Assembly (NCBI GenBank): GCA_016647705.1
Contig: CM028333.1
Span: forward strand, 29,052,743 to 29,116,742
Length of the DNA: 64,000 bases
From: Eucommia ulmoides
Taxonomy: Eukaryota > Streptophyta > Magnoliopsida > Garryales > Eucommiaceae
Direction of reading: 5' to 3'
A program made the position numbers and the translations under genes. This document shows, one piece after another, positions 23,931-37,000 of this stretch. Positions within the stretch are counted from its first letter, which is position 1. Each line of letters opens with the position of its first letter. The notes under the pieces are model-generated. The model had not been told where the DNA came from and ran no database searches. It was given only the letters and a program-made list of their open reading frames with translations.

Positions 23931-25344
23931 TGGTGGCGCGTAGATATGTCACTACTTTCACCGTAAGTGTACGGGTCAAGTTTTATAGAATAGGGAAGAG
24001 TAAAGGTTGTCGTATCCACATGGATTGGTTGAGATTATTATCGAATACCGCGATTGTCATAACCTAACTTTATTGAGGCGGTAAAAATTATAGATTTTAT
24101 AAGTAATATACTATCTAATCTAGTTAACTAATTAAACTAATTATACTATACTACTAATATGAGATGTTTAGGGGAAAAGATTATCTACAGATTAACTTCA
24201 TTTACTTAAATGTGTTTGATTTCGTTTAGTTTACAATAGCGGTGTTCATCCTATCCGATAATCTCTGTATCGTAAACTCACTCACCACCTCTCCCGAGTG
24301 TAAGATGAGTGAATATAAGACTTTGCGTTAATGAAGAAGTCCCCCTCAACATCTTAACGACACTAGGTCACATGAGTCTTGCCCCAACGTCATGGATTGC
24401 ACACTTTCTAACTCTCTCCCAGGTTATTAGATCGTCGCGTTGTGTTTACCCTAGTCTGAATTCGGGGTTACCTCTCTCAAGTGTCAAGCCCTGATTTCTC
24501 AATATATCTAAACAAACATATAAATATGACAAACCGGTAAACACAATCGAATTAGTGAACAACAACCGTTAAATAAACACAAGTCAAACAATCGACATTT
24601 TTATAAATTACATTAATCCCATAGATAATCCATGTTTAGTTCATGGACATAACCATTTATACAACAATAATTGAGCTAAACATGCTCAAACAATAAAACA
24701 AAGTTAAGAAATGAAGAGGGAAACGAAAAAAAACTAGTTGTAGTTCGAAGATTTGAGGCTAAAATCGCTTCGAGATCGCTTCTCCTTCTTCGCTTTGTGT
24801 TCTTCTCCTTTGGATTCGGATGAGCTCTCCCCAAAACTCTCTCTAATCTATTCTAAAACTAAGGGGTCTCCAATGGCCGAAATTGATAAGATAAGAAAGG
24901 AAATAGAGAACAAAATATCTAAAAAACAATCTAAAAAATATCTAAAATCTGTGCAGAGTGACTGCTACGGCGGTGGGTATGTCAGCAGTGGTCACCGCCA
25001 CGACAGTGGATACAGCGGTGGGAGCAGAGACATTCTGTTGTTTTACTGCCACGACGGCGGATCTCATTGCTGCGGCGGTGGATTTGCAGAGAGTTTAGGC
25101 CCTTCTCTGTATTTTGACCGCTGCGGCGGTGGGCTGCAGGTTCTGAATTTTGCCCTTTTGCTTGTTTTTTGACCGTTCTTCCACCATTCTTAATCCGATT
25201 TGATCGTTTATGATCCATTTTATCCTTTTTCACCCCCACACACTTGATTTATACAAAAACACATAAAACGTATTAAAACGTAATAAACATACTAGAAAAC
25301 TAACAGGTTCAATTTGAAAATAGATAGGTAAATTATACCTATCA
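23931..25344 (-). mobile_element. LTR-A copy 4 with ATACC target duplication
   Basis: It runs TGGTGGCGCG...ACCTATCA and is flanked on both sides by ATACC (23,926-23,930 and 25,345-25,349). The palindrome array is at 24,958-25,140. A matching duplication makes a solo LTR likely, but adjacent LARD-like sequence on the right could instead make it a 3' LTR whose match is accidental. Confidence 0.75.
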
Positions 25345-26618
25345 ATACCACTAAGGATGAATTCATTGACTGTAACGATTTCTGTGTTTAAAACTTGGTG
25401 GATTTGGAAAGAGTTTGAATATGTGAAAAGGAACATCGGGTATGGCTCTGATTTACATTGAAATCATATTTGTGATACAATCAAGCTTTCAATCTCGCAG
25501 CAATCATATCTAGTGATAAAGGTACTTGTTTTAGTGAAGTTTTACACGTTTTTCCATATTTTGTTTAAACTAATTTTGTAGGATTAAGAACTTCGTACTC
25601 ACTTGTCAAAAGAAACTATAATAGAACTATATTTACATATGGGTTTTTTTTTTTAACAAACCACACCCCCAAACTTATTCAATTATTACAATTTCACGGG
25701 TGTAGTTAAAACGAAAGAAAAATGACAAGTGAGTACTCGAATACCGAACCAATGAAAAGTTCGCCCAAAACCCAACCTCTCACTTCAAGTAGCATAAACG
25801 AATGCTAACTTGATTTCACTCAAATTGTGCCTTCGGTTTAGCGACTTAGGTTTGGAAAAAGTTTTATCGTCCAGGGTATTTGTTACGTGTTAAGAATTGA
25901 AACCGCTTATATGCTTCGATGGGATAACGAGGGATAAAATATATTGCATGGTAAGCTTCAATGGCTCAAGCGATCAAATGAATGCCTGAATCATATCTCC
26001 TGAACTACCTCGCCTAGGATTTCACCTCAAGTCTCCCCCAATCGGGTTCTAGAATCCTTAAAATTATCATGAATTTGGTTAATGGACAATTGGCCTCAAA
26101 TCAATTGAATAGCTATACATTGAGTCTACGTGCTCGTGCAAATTAGGATCCACAATAATTTTTACCAAAACGAAAATGTCAAGCGCACAGAACACACATG
26201 AATGGGCATTACCCTTGACCTCAACAAACAACCAGGGGATAATATCATCATCGGGTAATGGCCCAGACGAACTCAAAAACTCAACACATGCACAACAACT
26301 ACAACAAGCACAAACATACTACACAAACAAATAAACATGCAAACAATTTAACTAGAACTACATAACTAAAACCAATTAAATTTAAACTACATACTAACAA
26401 AATAAAACATACTAACATACTACACATCACTCCCAAACTTAAAACGGCCAGTGTCTACAATGTCCCAACATCAAACTCAATAAATAGCATGTAATATAAT
26501 GATGAAGGGGGTTTTGAACACATACCTGGGAGGCAAGACAATCTCACCACCGAATGAAGTCGGTGGTGATGGATTAATTTATTTGAAACATTAGGTTGCC
26601 TCCCAAGAAGTGTTTGGT
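25345..26618 (-). mobile_element. LTR-A family internal region, non-coding part
   Basis: From about 25,600 to 26,600 the reverse complement matches parts of the LARD interior at 10,720-11,680, including TGACAAGTGAGTAC and the GGGCAATACCC block. The 250 bases next to the LTR differ from that copy. No open frame of note is present. Confidence 0.6.
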
Positions 26619-29237
26619 TTAATGTCCTCGACTTGACATGGAGAAGTGCTCGTCAAAGAGCGGTTTCTGCCCATAGTAAGTGTCATACAACACCACATAT
26701 GGGTCTTGATTCAAAATGCCCTCAAGCTTGGCGAGATATGGATTTGATTGGCCCGTGCTCTCATCGTGACTCAACTCCAGATTTTGTACTTGGTTGGCAT
26801 AAATAAACGGTGCTGAAGGCGGCGAAGGACAAGTGAGCCACATTGGATCCTCGTAGATGCGATTGTCTTGGATCGGTGGGGGCATCATGGTAGCGCATGA
26901 AACACACCGCTACTTACACTCACAAGTATACGAGGTCTAAGTTTTAGTATAGTGTGATTGTTAAGATCGGGTTATCATATCCACAGGGATTGGTGTCGTT
27001 ACTATCGAATATCGCGTTTGTCATGACCTAACTTTATCTAGGCAAAAACAAATGTATTTAATTAATTAAACAAATACTAATATAACCTAAATTAACTACA
27101 CTAATATGCTAATATGTTTTAGGGTCAATAATTGCCTAGAGATTAACGTGTTTACAAATACGTGTTCGATCTCGATTTACTCACGTTTACGGTGTTCGAT
27201 CTATTTGACAACCTCAGTACGTAAACTCCACCGCCACCTCTCCCGAGTGTAAGACGGGGGAATACATAACTTTGAGCCAATGAAGAAGTCCCCCTCAACG
27301 TCTTAACGACCCTAGGTCACGTGAGTCTCACCCAGCATCATTGATTGCACACAATCCAACTCCCTCCCGGGTTATTGGATCGTCGCGTTGTATTTACCCT
27401 ATCAACAATCTCCGTTCTAAAACTCTCTTGCCACCTCTTCTGAGTGTAAAGCAAGGGATATAATGCAATTTTGAGTTAACGAAGAAGTCCCTCTCAATGT
27501 CTTAACGACCCTAGGTAGCGTGTGTCATGCCCCACGTCATCGATTGTCCACGATTCAAACCCCGACCAGGTTATAAAATTGTGGCATTTGTTTACCGTAA
27601 TTCGAATCCGAGGTTTGTCGAAACCCCATATTCTCCATTTATCTAACTAAGCATGATAAACAAATAATACGATAAATACAATCAAACTACAAAGAACATT
27701 CATAAACGAAACACCGTAATCATCCAAACAACGTATTTATAAATATAGTGTTAATCCCTACTACAATCCATATTTAACTCGAGACTATATCCGCATATAC
27801 AAGAAAATAACGAGCTAAACATGCTCACATACTCCTAAGATAAAGAAATAAGGAAAAACAATCGAAGAACTTAGCCTCGTCTGAAGATAAACCGCTAAGA
27901 ACGCTCTACAATCGATTCTCTATCTTCTCCACTTCGAGATGTAAGCTCCACCACTAAAATCCCTAACTATACCCTTAGATATAGCCTAAGTGGCTCAAAA
28001 ATCCATGGGGGCCATCGAGTCACCGGCCAAGAGGGAGGAGAAGGGATATTTATAGCAAAAATATCCTAAAAATATCTAAAAATATCTCAAGACTGTGCAA
28101 GGAAAATCCGCCTAAGCGAAGAAAACTGCGCCTACGCAGAATCAGGTCGGTTCGGTTGATCGCCTAGGCGGTGAAGTAGGCGGTGGACTAGGAGAACATT
28201 TTGTTGGATTTGCGCCTAGGCGAGTGGCTGTCAGTAGCCCATCTTTGTCTTCTACTGGATTTTCGCCTAGGTGATGGAATTTTCGCCTAGGCGATCGTCC
28301 GTCAGTAACATTTTGCTCTTTCTCAGTTTTTTCACCGCTTAGGCGGTGGTCTGGATGCCTAAGCGGTGGGCCTATTTCATCTTTTAGCCTCCGAGCTTGT
28401 TTATCCACCGTAACTTCGAACCGCTTTGGTTTCAATCTCATCGTTTTCGCTCTAGTTTCCTATATTTTTACCCCACAAACCCGATTTATACAAAAAGATA
28501 AAAGCTAATTAAAACATAATAAAAATAACTATAAACGTATTCGAAAACTAAAAAATTCGGATTGGAAATAGATAGGTTTTTCACACCTATCACATCACAA
28601 TGTGGATCTCAAATGGTGAAGAATCATAATCGTCGATCCATGCTTGGATTTTCGTATCATTTAAATCATCGCCATTGAACTCACCCAAGTTTCTCCCGCT
28701 CATATCCGGTTCCTCCTGGTGGCTTTCACATATGGATGTGATTGGTATGTCTCTCAGTGCCACCACTTCTGACTCGGCCTCAATGAAGCAAATAAGCTGA
28801 CCAATTTGCATCTGAAGAGATGTTACGATCATATCAATTTTAGCACAGGTCGTTTCAATATTGTCAAAATGATCCTTATGCTCATTGAGACAGTCATTCA
28901 TTTCCCTCCATAAAGCTTGAGTCTCCCCAATAAATTCCAACATTTCTTTCAGGGTGTAGGAAGAATCAACAGGCTGGTCCAGGGAGTCAATCCATGGCGC
29001 CAAAATGTTGGAATTATCCTTCAAGTTTTGGTAACATGTTGAATAATTCCAATTCTGAAAATCAAGCTCCGCCATGTCTTCCAACAACCGATAGGCATCG
29101 TCCAAAATTAGTAAGTCGAATAAGGTGGTACCATTTCCTCCTTCAACCCATATTCTTGTTGCGGCTTGTAACCCATCAAGGAAGTTCAGTAGTTGACACG
29201 CCCTCGGGAAACTATGATATGGGAACCGAAATAACAA
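26619..29237 (-). pseudogene. Partial Gypsy gag ORF split by an inserted LTR
   Basis: The upstream half (29,237-28,593) encodes a Gypsy gag capsid tail: the YHSFPRACQLLNFLDGL motif, then ATRIWVEGGNGTTL, then DDAYRLLEDMA, followed by a coiled-coil-like region with EIHIV at its end. The downstream half (26,887-26,619) begins MPPPIQDN and continues about 88 residues to a stop. Omitting the LTR at 26,888-28,592 and one copy of its 5-bp duplication leaves one open frame of about 300 codons. Family Gypsy gag resembles the Athila/Calypso group, and only the C-terminal half of gag is present. It is close to the primer site (29,421), so the element was already non-autonomous before the split. Confidence 0.75.
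26888..28592 (-). mobile_element. LTR-A copy 5, solo LTR with perfect CATCA duplication
   Basis: It runs TGGTAGCGCA...ACCTATCA, flanked by CATCA at 26,883-26,887 and 28,593-28,597. It is about 300 bp longer than its relatives, largely because a block of about 210 bp is tandemly repeated (about 27,195-27,410 and 27,411-27,620, diverged). The palindrome array is at 28,105-28,370 with centres mainly CCTAGG. A TATA-like CTATAAATA lies at 28,055-28,047. The terminal hairpin has GTAGCG/CGCTAC arms. Confidence 0.9.
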
Positions 29238-29420
29238 CTCTTTGTATCGATCTCAAGCACAATAAAACGATTCAGAATCTCGTTGAAAAAAATGCAACAG
29301 TACTTGTTGATAATACATCTTCAAGTACCCTGCATTACAAAACAAACTAAAAACAAAATAAATGCCTAAATTAAAATCAAGTTATTTACTCACAATATCA
29401 ACAACAATCTACAAGTCAAT

Positions 29421-29438
29421 CCCCAGCAACGGCGCCAA
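29421..29438 (-). other. Primer binding site matching tRNA-Asp (minus)
   Basis: The complement of TCCCCAGCAACGGCGCCA sits six bases from the end of the LTR at 29,445. There is one change from the tRNA-Asp 3' end. It shows that the LTR at 29,445-30,770 is a 5' LTR of a minus-strand element. Confidence 0.85.
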
Positions 29439-29444
29439 AAACTT

Positions 29445-30770
29445 GGTAGCGGATATTACGTCGCTACTTTCACCGCAAGTGTACGGGTCAAGTTTAGTAT
29501 AATGGAAAGAGTATGGTTGTCATATCCATAGGGATTGGATTAGATTGTCATAACCGGATTTTATCTAGGCGACTCAATTTATAGTTTTTGTTAATAAAAT
29601 ATACTAAACTAAGTTAATTAAACTAATTATACTAATATGACGTTTAAGGGAGTATATTATCTAGGGATTAACTTTGTTCACTTGAATGTATTCATTTCAA
29701 TCTAGTTTACATTAACGACATTCAAATCTATCCGACAATTTAGGTATCAAAAACTCACTCACTACCTCTCCTGAGTATAAAGTGAATGAATATGCGACTT
29801 CGCATCAATGCCAAAGTCCCTCTCTAGTGTCTATACGACGCTTGGTCACATGAGTCTTGCCCCTATCTCATGGATTACACACTTTCTAATACCCTCCCGG
29901 GTCATTAGATCGTCGCGTTGTGTTTAAACCCTAATTCAAATTCGAAGTTACCTCTCCTGAGTGTCAAACCGCGTATTCTCAAACCAACCATAATACCATA
30001 ACACTCATATAATTGTTGTAATAAAATGGTAAACACAATCGGATAAAGATAAACAACCGTTAATGAAACAACGATTCAACCAAACAATGTTTTCATAAAC
30101 AAATCAACCCCTAAACAATATATGTTTAGCTCATGGCCATAACCACATATACAAAAATATATAAGCTAAACATGATCAAAATTACCAACCAAAGCTAAGA
30201 AATAAAGAGAGAAATAAGGAGACTAGCCGTTATCCGAAGAACTAACGCTAAAACCGCTCTGAGATCGTTTTCTCTTCTTGGATTTGTGATCTTCTCTTGG
30301 TTGATATGGTTTGGAGTTCCCAAAATTAGTCCCAAAAATGTTCTAAGTGTTTGTGGAGAAAAGGGGATATAATGGGATTCAATAATGTTAAGAAAATATC
30401 CTAAAATATCTAAAAGATCTTATGTCGTACGACTGCAGCGGTGTGAAGTCAGTAGGCATTCTGTTGGATGACCACTACAGCGGTGGAAGGGCAGAAGGTT
30501 TCTATTTTATTGATCACTACAGCGGTGGTTTCACCGTTGCAGCGGTAGGCCTGCAGTCCTAAACTTGCTTTCTTTGCCCTTTTTCCACCGTTCTTCCATC
30601 GACATTCGACCGATTTACTCGATTATGAACCGTTTTCATCCATTTTCATCCCAAACACCTGATTTATAACAAAACAAATAAAAACGTATTCACACATATT
30701 AAAACACTATAATAACACTCGAAAAATACCAAAATCGGCTTGGAAATATATAGACAAATTTCACCTATCA
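29445..30770 (-). mobile_element. LTR-A copy 6, 5' LTR of the gag-bearing element
   Basis: It runs TGGTAGCGGA...ACCTATCA (1.33 kb), with a primer site next to its inner end. Palindromes at 30,430-30,550 are more degenerate than in other copies. The terminal hairpin has GTAGCG/CGCTAC arms around ACGTAATATC. The right flank GCAGG has no matching partner at a 3' LTR, so the other end of this element has been lost or rearranged. Confidence 0.85.
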
Positions 30771-31680
30771 GCAGGTATGTGTTTTTCCCGAAAAAAGGTA
30801 TCCAATGAACAACGCTAAACCTAATCCTCGGCATAATGCTAATGTATGTAGGCAACTTGTTAAGATTCGATCATTTGAGAGTTATCCCCAGCCATAGGTT
30901 GGGGCACATTTTATGTTTTTTATCTCACATTTTTGTCTCAGCCACAGGTTGGGGCAGATTATGTGGTTCCCGCCTTTCTTGGATCTAGAGGATTTAAGCT
31001 TGTTGACTCTAGCCACAGGCTGGGGAATATTATATACTTTTTGTCTTTATTTACTCCCCCAGCAAAAGGGTTGGGGCATGAGTGTCATCTTCATCATTAC
31101 TCTAAACAATCCTATAAACAAACATGTGTTTGTCATAAGTATCGTACTCTAAACGAAGATGTGTTTGTCATGAGTATTATCATAAGTTACTTTCTATCAC
31201 TAAAAATGATTCTCTAAACAAATATTTATTCTTCATGATTATTGTCACGAGTCATTTTCATTACTCTAAGCGATTATCTAAACAGACATGTGTTTGTCAT
31301 TAGTCATTTTCGATCACTCTAACCGATTCTCTAAACAGACACTTATTCATCATGAGTATTATAATAAGACATTTTCCATTACTCTTAACAATCCTTTAAA
31401 TGAACATGTGTTCGTTATGAGTATCGTCATGAGTCATTTTTCTAATTACTCTAAACGATCCTCTAAACAGATACTTGTTCATCATGAGTATCGTCGTAAG
31501 TCATTTTATATCACTCTAAACGATCCTGTAAGTAGACACTTGTTCGACATGAGTATCGTCATAAGTCATTTTTTTTATTTTTTCCATTATAAATTAAAAA
31601 AAAATGTGAAAATCCAAAAAATGGAACGATCAAAATGACGTTGTCTCTAATTTTTGTCAAGTAAGTAAAACTCGTAAGAC
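30771..31680 (+). repeat. Gypsy 3' UTR with two tandem repeat sets
   Basis: This resumes the Tat/Ogre 3' UTR interrupted at 23,930. Between 30,889 and 31,080 four copies of a CAGCCACAGGTTGGGGCA-like unit occur. Between about 31,088 and 31,570 there are about seven diverged units of roughly 62 bases, each with ACTCTAAACGAT, ACTTGTTCATCATGAGTAT and AAGTCATTTT. Tandem repeats in the 3' UTR are known for Tat/Ogre elements. Open frames across the array simply follow the repeat. Confidence 0.75.
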
Positions 31681-34001
31681 AAAGAGGGACAGCTGTAGAC
31701 ACGGCATTTTGACCATCTCCTCAAAAAAATCATTTTTATTTTATAATTTACTTTATTTTTATTTTTAGAAAAGAAAGAAAAAAAAATAGAAAAAAAGAAG
31801 AAAAAAGAAGAAAAAAGAGAAAGGAGAAAGAGAGAAAGAGTAAAAGAAAGAGAGAGAATCTGGTGAGAGGGAAAGAAGAAAGAGAAAGAGAAAAAGTGAG
31901 AGAGAGAGAGAGAGGGAGAAAAAAAAGGGGGGGCCCACTGCCTATTAGGCGATCAAAACAAATTAAAAATCATTGCCACGTGGCAACGGTAGAGGGCGCG
32001 TGTTTACACGTGCCCGGATGTCCAGAAAGTTCTAAAAAAAAAAATTTGATTTTGCCCTTTTCCTGCCCAATTTGAACTGGGTTTTGGGTGGCCACTAGGA
32101 TTTTCTAGAGTTTCTAGGTTTTTTCCATTCTCCATCTTTCTCTATGAATAGGACCCTCCTCCTCCTAGTTTATTGACTCAAAAAATAGGAGAAAAACTCT
32201 CATAGAGAGCGATTCTTAGTGAAAGTCTAGTTGGGAAGCCGTCTACGAGAGAGAAAAAACCTGAGCATCGGAAAACTTGGCTAAAGCAGATACGTTTTTT
32301 TATTTTAATTTTCTTCATTATTTTCTTGTTCTCGCAATTTAAGTTCCTACAAATTTATTTATGTTGTAATTGTCCAATTACTCAATGAAAACGCCAGGAC
32401 GATATTCCTCGTTCTCAAGCCGAACCTCTTAGCGTTAAACGATGATACTTTTATCTCGCTATTTTTTTTAATTTTTTTTTAAAAAAAAAAAAAAAAGTCG
32501 TCCAATGGTCTGATGAAAACGTCGGGATAGATTTCTTCGTGCTTAAGCTTAATTCCCGAGCGTTAGGTGAAGGTTGTTTAATCTCTTATTTTTACGAATT
32601 TTTTTATTGTCATTATTTATAAAAACCTAAAAAAAATGAAAAACAAAAAATAAAATAACAAAAAAAATAATAAAAAAAAATAGGTTGTAAGAATTAATTC
32701 CTACAAACCTTAGGAGGAATTCAAATGATTTGATAAATCGAGGAAGAGGTTTCCATGCCTTCGGTTTAATTCCGCATATAGAGTGGAATTTAGAAACGAT
32801 CGGTTTTAGGAAATATCTTCCATCGGTAAACCTTTTCGTGGGATTCCACCTAAGTTTTGGAAAGATTAATTCCGAGAAACTAATTTCCGCAATTTTTCCT
32901 AAATTTTCATCTCAATAAGATTTGAAAGAATTTCAAATCGAAATTTCTTTGAATTAATTGGGCAAACTAAAACTAGGCATACCTTGCATCCATGTAGTAA
33001 GTAGTGTAATATCTCATGACATCTAATATATTACTTTTTGTATCATTTAGATGACATGCTTAAGACACTTTCATCACCTACACTTATATTTTATCACATA
33101 TAGGTTATTCTAGATTTCATAATTCATTCCACTTTTCATCGTTTAGTATACGGCACGTACACTACCTACACTTTTCATATAATCCATTTATACATATTAG
33201 ATATTAAATCTTTGTCACATATAATTATATTAATCCATGTGTTCCCTAATTTATTCTCGTATTCATATCATTTGCATTGGCACTCTTAAATTAAGACTAT
33301 TTTGCATAAAAATCATACACGTCGTTTTTAGGTCATGCATTTATAAACTAAATACACTACTTGCATAAATAAAAAAATAAATTCATATCACGCTAGTTTA
33401 ATATTATCATGATTTGCATTCGCATTCATACCTTTATACTTTTTTCACTTATTTTAGGTTGCCCACTTAAATTAAGAAAATTCATCGAAAACATACATAA
33501 AACCACCCCCTGGGGACCATCCTTCTCAAATTGTTTAATATTTAGTAAGAGGCCATACCGAGAGAACATTCCCAAAATACCAAAACCTTGTCTCGCCTTA
33601 ATTTGAAAAATACCAAAAAGATTTCATAAGAAGGAAAATATTTTCAAAATAAAATAAAAAATTCAAACTTAAACTAATTGGACTCAATGGATATAAGGTA
33701 TCATTTTCGAACGGGCGTCTTGCAGTGCATAACATTTTTCTCAAGCATAACCAACCCCCGAGCTCTTTAAATGAATCTTTGGTTTAACCGGATTTTTGGA
33801 GTCAATTTTACTTAGACCTTTTAAATCATTTTCTAAAAATTTAGTGACCTAGCACACCATTTAAACCCAATGCTAGGTGGCGACTTCTTATTTTTTAAAT
33901 GGCCCAAGTGTTTTTTTGTGAAAATCGACACTTTAAAAACCCTTCTCTTTTACGCTTTATTATTTCATATTCTTTATCTTTAAGAAAATCTAGGTGCGTC
34001 A
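31681..34001 (+). mobile_element. Polypurine tract and 3' LTR of the Tat/Ogre-type element
   Basis: AAAGAGGGACAGC (31,681-31,693) is a polypurine tract followed by TGTAGACAC, the usual LTR start in this lineage. The LTR ends about TAGGTGCGTCA (34,001), giving 2.3 kb. It includes a purine-rich GA tract at 31,780-31,930 and the CTAGGTGGCGACTT motif near 33,870. No matching 5' LTR is visible upstream of 4,868, so the element is 5' truncated. Confidence 0.7.
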
Positions 34002-37000
34002 ATCTTTTCAACTTCTTGGATAATAGAGACTCGCATGAAAATCGTCATAAGTAAATAGAACATCATACTCTGACGTATATGTTCTAATAAAATAAGACGC
34101 CCACCATTAGAAAGCAACTTTCCTTGCTAACCAACTACCTTTTGTCTCAACTTCTTGAGCATGTCATAAAAAATAACATATTTTTTCCATCCTTCATAAA
34201 TCGGGCATCCCAGGTAGTTAAAATGAAAACTACCTCGCTTGAACCCTGTATGCCTAAGAATCCAGTGACAGTGAGAAGGAGCTAGATTTTCTAGTAAGAA
34301 GATATGACTTTTGTCCACATTGATCATCTGGCCCGAACACGTCTCAAACTCTTTCAAGAACTTCATAAAATTATCCACTAGATTTTCCTTTCTATTAAGA
34401 AACACCACCGCATCATCAGCATAAGAGAGATGCGAAATCAGATTTTTATTCGCCAGCTGAGTGTATTGTTGAATATCTCCTTTAGCTAATAAATTTTTAG
34501 GACCCCTTGAGAAAACTTCAACTGCAATAATGAATAGACTGGGGGGATAGAGGATCCCCTTGTCTCAACCCTCTCTAAGATCTAAAAAGCCACCTACACC
34601 CCTGTTTACAAGCACAGATAAATGATTACTTGAAATCATACATCATGTCGATCAACATTTCGCGAAATCCGAATTTCCTTAGCACAACCGTCAGATAGCA
34701 CCAAGAAACACGATCATACGCCTTAGCTATGTCGAGTTTTACATTGGTGCTTCCCTCTTACACCTTATCCTTAAATTTTTTTCACCATCTCCTACGCTAA
34801 AAGAATATTGTCTAAAATATTTATATCTTTCACGAAAGCAATTTGTTCTGAATAAATGATTTTAGGTAACAGAGTAGCAATCCTATTAGCCAAAACCTTA
34901 GCAATCACCTTATTCGAGAAATTGCATAAACTGATTGGCCTAAAGTCAGTAGCAATTACAGGATTTTCCTTTTTGGGATTAAGAGAGCAATCAATGAACT
35001 AGTCGCACAAGTAGGAAGCTTTGCACCACAAAAAACGTTAGTCACCATATTGATCAAATCCTCCTTGATAATCTCCTTGCACGTAACATAAAATCTCTCA
35101 TTAAACCAATCTGGTCCTGAAGCACTATCTCTATTCATTTCTTTTACGACCTAATACAACTCTTTTATATCAGGACATTTAACCAAATCTTGGTGTTGGC
35201 CCAGTGAGCTACCCAAGAGAGGGGGTGAATTGGGTAATTATAAAAATTTAAATAATAAAATATTTCAACACTTAAATTATCAAATAATCAATCTATCTTA
35301 AATCAATTATTATCTTAGTTACGTAGCGGATAAGTGTTTATATTCTAAGTGCACACCCAAACAGAATATGATAAAAAATAATTAGCAGCACACCAAGATA
35401 TATCCTGATTTAACAAGCTAGCCTTGCCTAATCCAATTCCCCAAGCTCCACGGAGATTCGTAACCACTAAACCCTTGATCTCTTTACTAGGTAGGAACCA
35501 AACCCTTACAATTTCCCTTTTCCCAGGTTAAGGAAGAATCTTATCTTTTTACCAGATTAAAGACTAACCTAATTCGATTACAGAAATAATCACAACCTAA
35601 TTCTTTTACAGGCTAAAGATAAAACCTAATCCTTTTACAGACTAAAGATCAAACCTCACAACTCTCCAAGTATCTTTTCCATAGGTAAGGATAACATCTT
35701 CACAATTCACTCAATTCAATTCAAGAAGAATCACAATCTAGTTCTTTTCAACAGAAAAGAATAATGTAACCTTTTTATACCTTAGGAAAATATCAAACCC
35801 TAATATTTTTACTGGAAAAGATTAAAACCTAGCTACCCTGACTAGACACCAGCCCAACCGTGTCTAATCCGCTCAAACTCACAAATACACAAAAATTTGA
35901 GTTTCTTCCCACAATGAGCTTCTACCACCTCAAAACATATATACTCGATTAATGTCCTGAAATTTATTACGTGATAAATACAATGTGAGACAAATTAATA
36001 TCTAATTATAAATAAGTGAGTAGCACAAAAAAAAGTACGTAATCAGATAAACACACAAAATTGTTTTTAAAAAATATTTTTATGCTCTTAAATTTGAAAA
36101 CGATTTTCTAAGATCTTTACTTCAAGAAATCAACAATAATATGAAATCACAATTAAGAACAATAACCTGAAAAGATCTCACTAGGAAACCACTGAAGAAT
36201 GTAAATAGAATCGCAACATAACATAAATCGGTAATGCCAAAACAATTAGCGTTTTAGATCAAGAATGTAACACAATATCTCTCTCAAATGAATCTCAGTA
36301 GAATGATAACTCTTAGAAAAGTTTAGGAACTGAAAGTTCTTGATATTTTTTATCCATTTTTCGCTGGTCTATATATATGGAATAAGATCAAGCCTTCCAA
36401 CAGCTAGTTTTCAAAAGAAATGCCTTTAAAAGGCACCAATAGACCCCATATAACATATTCATTCAATTCTAGTGTATTTCACTTAAAAGAACTTTTAAAA
36501 CTCTCAATTAAGTCCATAAAATATTTCTTAAACATCAATCACAAATATAAGAATTATTTAGTTAATAAATTTGAGAGAATCTTTAATTATATAAACCAAA
36601 TCAATAAGGATATCAAAATATATGTAGTATATCTTTAGTAGGTTCAAATCTCCCGAAATACTCCCTTAGAATTATCAAAAACGACTAGTAATGGCTAGTT
36701 TTTTACCGAAATTCCAAATTCCATAAAATCTCAACTGAAACAGTCGGTTGACCAAACCCTGCCCTATCACTTAACCAATTGATTCAGCGTGCAAACCAGG
36801 CCAAAATCAAACAGGCAGTCGGTTGACCAATCTACCCAAGGTCAGTTGACCGATTGATTTGGGGAGTTTTTCCCGCCAAAACACACCACAATCAGTTGAC
36901 CGATTGCCTACCAATCAGTTGACTGACTGGTTCAGAGACTTTCACTTTTCCAGCCTTAAACCCATCGATTAATCGATCCCTTCTTGATCAGTTGACCGAT

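Noticed and set aside
31288..31638. 116-codon open frame
   Set aside because: The product follows the 62-bp tandem repeat in a retroelement 3' UTR; no domain.
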